From positions 1 to 9,259 of the forward strand of contig JAUXDF010000096.1 of NCBI GenBank assembly GCA_030618505.1: a stretch of DNA of 9,259 nt. The letters are read 5' to 3'. The stretch is from Spongiibacteraceae bacterium (GTDB taxonomy: Bacteria; Pseudomonadota; Gammaproteobacteria; Pseudomonadales; PIVM01). The position numbers and the translations under genes were made by a program. Of the stretch, positions 6,789-9,259 are shown piece after piece (the stretch's first letter is position 1; each line of letters starts with the position of its first letter). The notes under the pieces were generated by a model, which had not been told where the DNA came from, did no database searches, and saw only the letters and a program-made list of their open reading frames with translations.

Positions 6789-6815
6789 CCGCTATAACTC
6801 AATGTAACATAGCGG
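6789..6815. repeat. Inverted repeat upstream of the DUF4124 gene
   Basis: CCGCTAT (6789-6795) and ATAGCGG (6809-6815) form a perfect 7 bp inverted repeat around a 13-base centre, about 90-110 bp upstream of the DUF4124 start. No T-tract follows on either strand, so an operator-like site is as plausible as a terminator. The minus strand carries TATAGC (a -10-like hexamer) inside this repeat. Confidence 0.45.
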
Positions 6816-6885
6816 CACAATAAGTACTTGTCGCCTATAGATTAATGTAGGCCATTTTCGAACAGTGTGAACAGCCATTTCGTTA

Positions 6886-6911
6886 CCCCGATCACATTTC
6901 AGAACTCGGGG
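6886..6911 (-). terminator. Stem downstream of pyrE
   Basis: CCCCGA (6886-6891) and TCGGGG (6906-6911) are perfectly complementary around a 14-base loop, about 35 bp beyond the pyrE stop on the minus strand. No run of Ts follows, so it is not a classical intrinsic terminator. An AT-only inverted repeat, ATATTAT/ATAATAT (6926-6932 and 6939-6945), touches the pyrE stop codon. Confidence 0.3.
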
Positions 6912-6944
6912 CTAAATAATGACTGATATTATCTATTCATAATA

Positions 6945-7604
6945 TTAATCAGCAATACCATACTGATCCCGGTACGCCGCGATGCTAGCAACCACACTAT
7001 CGCTGGTGCCATCACTACCTTGCTCTTTTAAATAATTAATAACCTGGGCAAGATTGATAATACTGATCACCGGAATACCAAAATCACGCTCTACTTCCTG
7101 AATTGCCGAGAGCTGGCCTTTACCGCGCTCCTGACGATTTAAACCGATAACAACACCGGCCACCTCAGCTCCCTGGGCTCGAATAAGCTCAACCACCTCC
7201 CGCACCGCAGTGCCGGCGGTAATCACATCATCAGTAATAAGTACCTTGCTACCCTTCAGCGGCGCACCAACCAGGCTGCCGCCCTCTCCGTGCGCCTTGG
7301 CCTCTTTGCGATTATAAGCATAGGGGACATCCCGCTGATGATGATCCGCCAAGGCAACCGCCGTCGTCGAAGCTAAAGGAATGCCTTTATAGGCCGGCCC
7401 AAACAAAACATCATAATCCAGCTCAGCGGCCTCAATGGCCGAGGCGTAACAACGCCCTAATTCGGCCAGTGCACTACCGCTGTTAAATAACCCTGCATTA
7501 AAAAAATAGGGGCTCAACCTGCCTGACTTTAGTTCAAACTCACCAAAACATAGTGCTTTTTGTGAAATAGCCAGCTCAATAAATTGTTTCTGAAAACCCT
7601 GCAT
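6945..7604 (-). CDS. pyrE: Orotate phosphoribosyltransferase
   Basis: PyrE transfers phosphoribose from PRPP to orotate, giving orotidine 5'-monophosphate in UMP synthesis, as a cytoplasmic homodimer. The 219-residue product is close to the usual length (about 213 in E. coli). Visible features are LKSGRLSPYFFNAGLF (25-40; Lys26 and the orotate-binding FFNAG), GPAYKGIPL (69-77), the flexible catalytic loop NRKEAKAHGEGG (98-109; Arg99, Lys100, Lys103, His105) and the PRPP-binding motif VLITDDVITAGTA (121-133; Asp125, Asp126). The ATG at 7604 has a GGGAG site about 12 bases upstream. It is divergent from crc, with rph beyond, the same trio as in Pseudomonas. Unlike E. coli, pyrE does not follow rph in one transcript, so any attenuation would have to lie in its own leader; I see no clear leader peptide and attenuator there. 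Confidence 0.97.
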   Translation of the reverse strand: MQGFQKQFIELAISQKALCFGEFELKSGRLSPYFFNAGLFNSGSALAELGRCYASAIEAAELDYDVLFGPAYKGIPLASTTAVALADHHQRDVPYAYNRKEAKAHGEGGSLVGAPLKGSKVLITDDVITAGTAVREVVELIRAQGAEVAGVVIGLNRQERGKGQLSAIQEVERDFGIPVISIINLAQVINYLKEQGSDGTSDSVVASIAAYRDQYGIAD

Positions 7605-8071
7605 AGTAACAAGTAGCTCCCACTTAGTAGCGAATAGATATAAATAGCCAAAATTTTAAACGGTTAGACAAGTAACATTGCAGGCCAAGCCAAATGGCCA
7701 TCAGCAAGTCCACGCCGGGGGACTATATCTGGAGAATTTTTGAGCTATAAAAACACTCTTTGTCGATTTTACAACCAAGCCCCAAGGTCACATCACGCCG
7801 CCGTGGCTAGTTTACAATATTTTCTGCCTTCTCATCTTGCTCGACGCAAATATTCAGCTAGTCTGTTAGGTAGAGTTGAATAATAATTTTATTAATTAAA
7901 CAGCTGATACCGGCCTTAAAAGGTCATAGACTTTCCGAAATATTGACCAGCACCTCTAAAAAGCAAGATTTTCGGATTTACTCTGATAACTAAATTCCAG
8001 TTGTTCGCACTTGGTTTTACCATATCGGGCAAAGCTCAGGTATCATATACCCTCCACAGTAAGGGGCGAGT
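7605..8071. other. 467 bp gene-free region between divergent pyrE and crc
   Basis: No frame here looks coding and I recognise no RNA family. It must hold promoters for both genes. Visible structures are small: GGCCA/TGGCC (7683-7687, 7695-7699), GTCC/GGAC (7708-7711, 7720-7723), GGTCA/TGACC (7922-7926, 7944-7948) and an AT-only tract at 7880-7900. None has a terminator-like T-run that would mark the end of a small RNA. The region is long for a divergent pair of housekeeping genes. Confidence 0.6.
8017..8046 (+). promoter_or_regulatory. Candidate crc promoter
   Basis: TTACCA (8017-8022) and TATCAT (8041-8046) are separated by 18 bp, matching four and five of six consensus bases. The -10 is part of a small palindrome, GGTAT-cat-ATACC (8039-8051). 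The crc ATG follows 25 bases after the -10, preceded by the good ribosome site AAGGGGCGAG (8061-8070), so the leader would be short. Confidence 0.4.
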
Positions 8072-8842
8072 ATGAGAATTATTAGTTTTTGTGCAGAAGG
8101 CATCGAAACAGCAGCAAAAAAAGGTTTCTATAAATGGGTCATGGAACAGGACGCAGATATTATCTGCATTCAGGACCTAAAAGCACAGGAGTGGGATCTT
8201 AAAGACTCGGTGTTTTTCCCCAACGACTATTTTGCGTATTTTTTCGACTCTCCGGAAAAAAATACCAATGGTGTGGCGATCTACTGCAAAACCATGCCAA
8301 AGGCGATTATGACCGGACTGGGTTTTGGCGACCTGGATGTCGAAGCACGTTATATACAGGCGGATTATGAGCGCATCAGCATTGGCTCAATTCTGGCACC
8401 TGCCGCGAAAGCTGGTGATCTTCAATCGATTGAGCACAAGGTGCAGTTTTTTGACAACCTTCAGGCTCATCTGGCAAAAATCCGCAATAAGCGCCGGGAA
8501 TTTATTCTCTGCGGTAACTGGAATATCGCCCACCAAAAACGCGACCTGCAAAACTGGATAAACTACCAGGAAATACCGGGCTTTTTATTGGATGAGCGTC
8601 GCTGGATGGACGAGTTGACCGGTGATCTTGGCTACAATGATGCCTTTCGCCAATATAACAGCGATGCCGATGAATTTACCTGGTGGCCCGAAGGCGATCG
8701 TGAACGCAACGATGGCTGGCGAGTTGATTATCAAATCATCTCTAACGGTATGCGACCCAGCGTTGAATACGGAGCAATCTACAAGAACCAGCAGTTTTCT
8801 AATCATGCTCCCTTGATCATGGATTATGACTTCGAACTTTAA
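8072..8842 (+). CDS. crc: Crc-type catabolite repression control protein (exonuclease III fold, probably non-catalytic)
   Basis: The 256-residue product has the exonuclease III/AP endonuclease fold throughout and aligns over its full length with Pseudomonas Crc (about 259 aa): MRIIS at the start, RYIQADYERISI, RNKRREFILCG, IAHQKRDLQNW, GWRVDYQIIS, and FSNHAPLIMDYDFEL at the end. Pseudomonas Crc is not a nuclease; it joins Hfq on A-rich mRNA sites to block translation of catabolic genes. Here residues equivalent to E. coli ExoIII Asn7, Glu34, Asp151 and Asp258 are Cys7, Asp35, Asn149 and Asn244, while equivalents of Asn153 (Asn151), Asp229 (Asp219) and His259 (His245) remain. Nuclease activity is therefore unlikely, but the protein is less eroded than Pseudomonas Crc (GSLYVAH, FSQHAP). 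The position between pyrE and rph is the crc locus of pseudomonads. A weak or altered nuclease remains possible. Confidence 0.82.
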   Translation: MRIISFCAEGIETAAKKGFYKWVMEQDADIICIQDLKAQEWDLKDSVFFPNDYFAYFFDSPEKNTNGVAIYCKTMPKAIMTGLGFGDLDVEARYIQADYERISIGSILAPAAKAGDLQSIEHKVQFFDNLQAHLAKIRNKRREFILCGNWNIAHQKRDLQNWINYQEIPGFLLDERRWMDELTGDLGYNDAFRQYNSDADEFTWWPEGDRERNDGWRVDYQIISNGMRPSVEYGAIYKNQQFSNHAPLIMDYDFEL

Positions 8843-8856
8843 ACTCTCGATGTTGA

Positions 8857-8888
8857 CTGTAGCCCCGCCTGAGAAGTCAGGGCTACAG
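8857..8888. terminator. Strong hairpin between convergent crc and rph
   Basis: CTGTAGCCC (8857-8865) and GGGCTACAG (8880-8888) pair perfectly over 9 bp. Inside, CCTGA-gaag-TCAGG offers an alternative extended stem with a 4-base bulge and a tetraloop. It lies 14 bases after the crc stop and about 30 after the rph stop, so it could end both transcripts. Neither side has a T-tract, so termination is inferred from position. It could instead be a dispersed REP-like palindrome. Confidence 0.5.
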
Positions 8889-8917
8889 AACCGTGTTCCA
8901 AGCTGGAAACTATTAGT

Positions 8918-9259
8918 TTAATCCTGCTGCAAAGCGTCTTTCTGCAGCTTGACCAAATCATCCACACCTTTTTTTGCCAACACCAGCATCGCCTGCAGCT
9001 CAGCCTCAGAATAAGGCTCCCCTTCGGCCGTTCCCTGCACCTCAATAAAACCACCGTGTTCTGTCATTACCACATTCATATCGGTTTCAGCATTGGAATC
9101 TTCGGCATAATCAAGATCAAGTACTGCCTCACCCTGATAGATTCCTACAGATACCGCTGCTATCAGTTGCTTCATAGGCTCTTCGGTCACCAAACCCTTA
9201 GCCTTTAAACTGGCAATGGCATCGGCCACCGCCACACAGGCGCCGGTAATTGAGGCAGT
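8918..9259 (-). CDS. rph: Ribonuclease PH, C-terminal part (5' end beyond the right edge)
   Basis: RNase PH is a phosphate-dependent 3'-5' exoribonuclease that trims tRNA 3' ends and forms a hexameric ring. The frame runs in from the right edge as TASITGACVAVADAIASLK and ends at TAA 8918-8920, giving 114 of about 238 residues. Diagnostic family stretches are AAVSVGIYQGEAVLDLDYAEDS, AETDMNVVMT, FIEVQGTAEGEPYSEAEL and LAKKGVDDLVKLQKDAL. The conserved Asp residues of the core near LDYAEDS and ETDMNVV are present. The frame is intact where visible, with no sign of the 3' frameshift known from E. coli K-12 rph. It converges on crc across 75 bp containing a strong hairpin. Confidence 0.96.
   Translation of the reverse strand, partial: TASITGACVAVADAIASLKAKGLVTEEPMKQLIAAVSVGIYQGEAVLDLDYAEDSNAETDMNVVMTEHGGFIEVQGTAEGEPYSEAELQAMLVLAKKGVDDLVKLQKDALQQD

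Noticed and set aside
7922..7948. GGTCA/TGACC inverted repeat upstream of crc as a terminator or operator
   Set aside because: Only 5 bp arms with a 17-base loop; expected by chance in a spacer of this length.

Overview
The window reads as chromosomal DNA of a gammaproteobacterium. The best fit is the Pseudomonadales/Cellvibrionales side of the class. The reasons are a Crc-type protein rather than a clear exonuclease III, an AlgC-type phosphomannomutase whose catalytic half closely follows the Pseudomonas aeruginosa enzyme as I remember it, and the conserved gene order radC - coaBC - algC - argB - slmA - pyrE - crc - rph. The genus cannot be fixed from this sequence.

Layout: the 5' end of radC (minus strand) enters at the left edge and is divergent from coaBC. 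On the plus strand follow coaBC (coenzyme A synthesis), a long membrane-anchored algC, argB (arginine synthesis) and slmA (nucleoid occlusion). Next is a 146-148 bp nested palindromic element, MITE-like, lying on the slmA stop codon. On the minus strand lie a gene for a secreted DUF4124/coiled-coil protein and, upstream of it, pyrE (pyrimidine synthesis). After a 467 bp gene-free divergent region comes crc on the plus strand, and the 3' half of rph (RNase PH) converges on it at the right edge.

Most genes are housekeeping and act in separate pathways, so this is a conserved chromosomal neighbourhood rather than one functional operon. Points that stand out: (1) AlgC carries about 400 extra N-terminal residues that look like TM - Cache-like extracytoplasmic sensor - TM - acidic linker, with a duplicated SLDDVLDLDN motif whose two copies differ only synonymously; (2) the Crc homologue has lost several exonuclease III catalytic residues but is less eroded than Pseudomonas Crc; (3) a small transposable or hairpin element abuts slmA; (4) dut, usually found between coaBC and algC in relatives, is missing here. 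I see no CRISPR array, tRNA, rRNA or complete insertion sequence.
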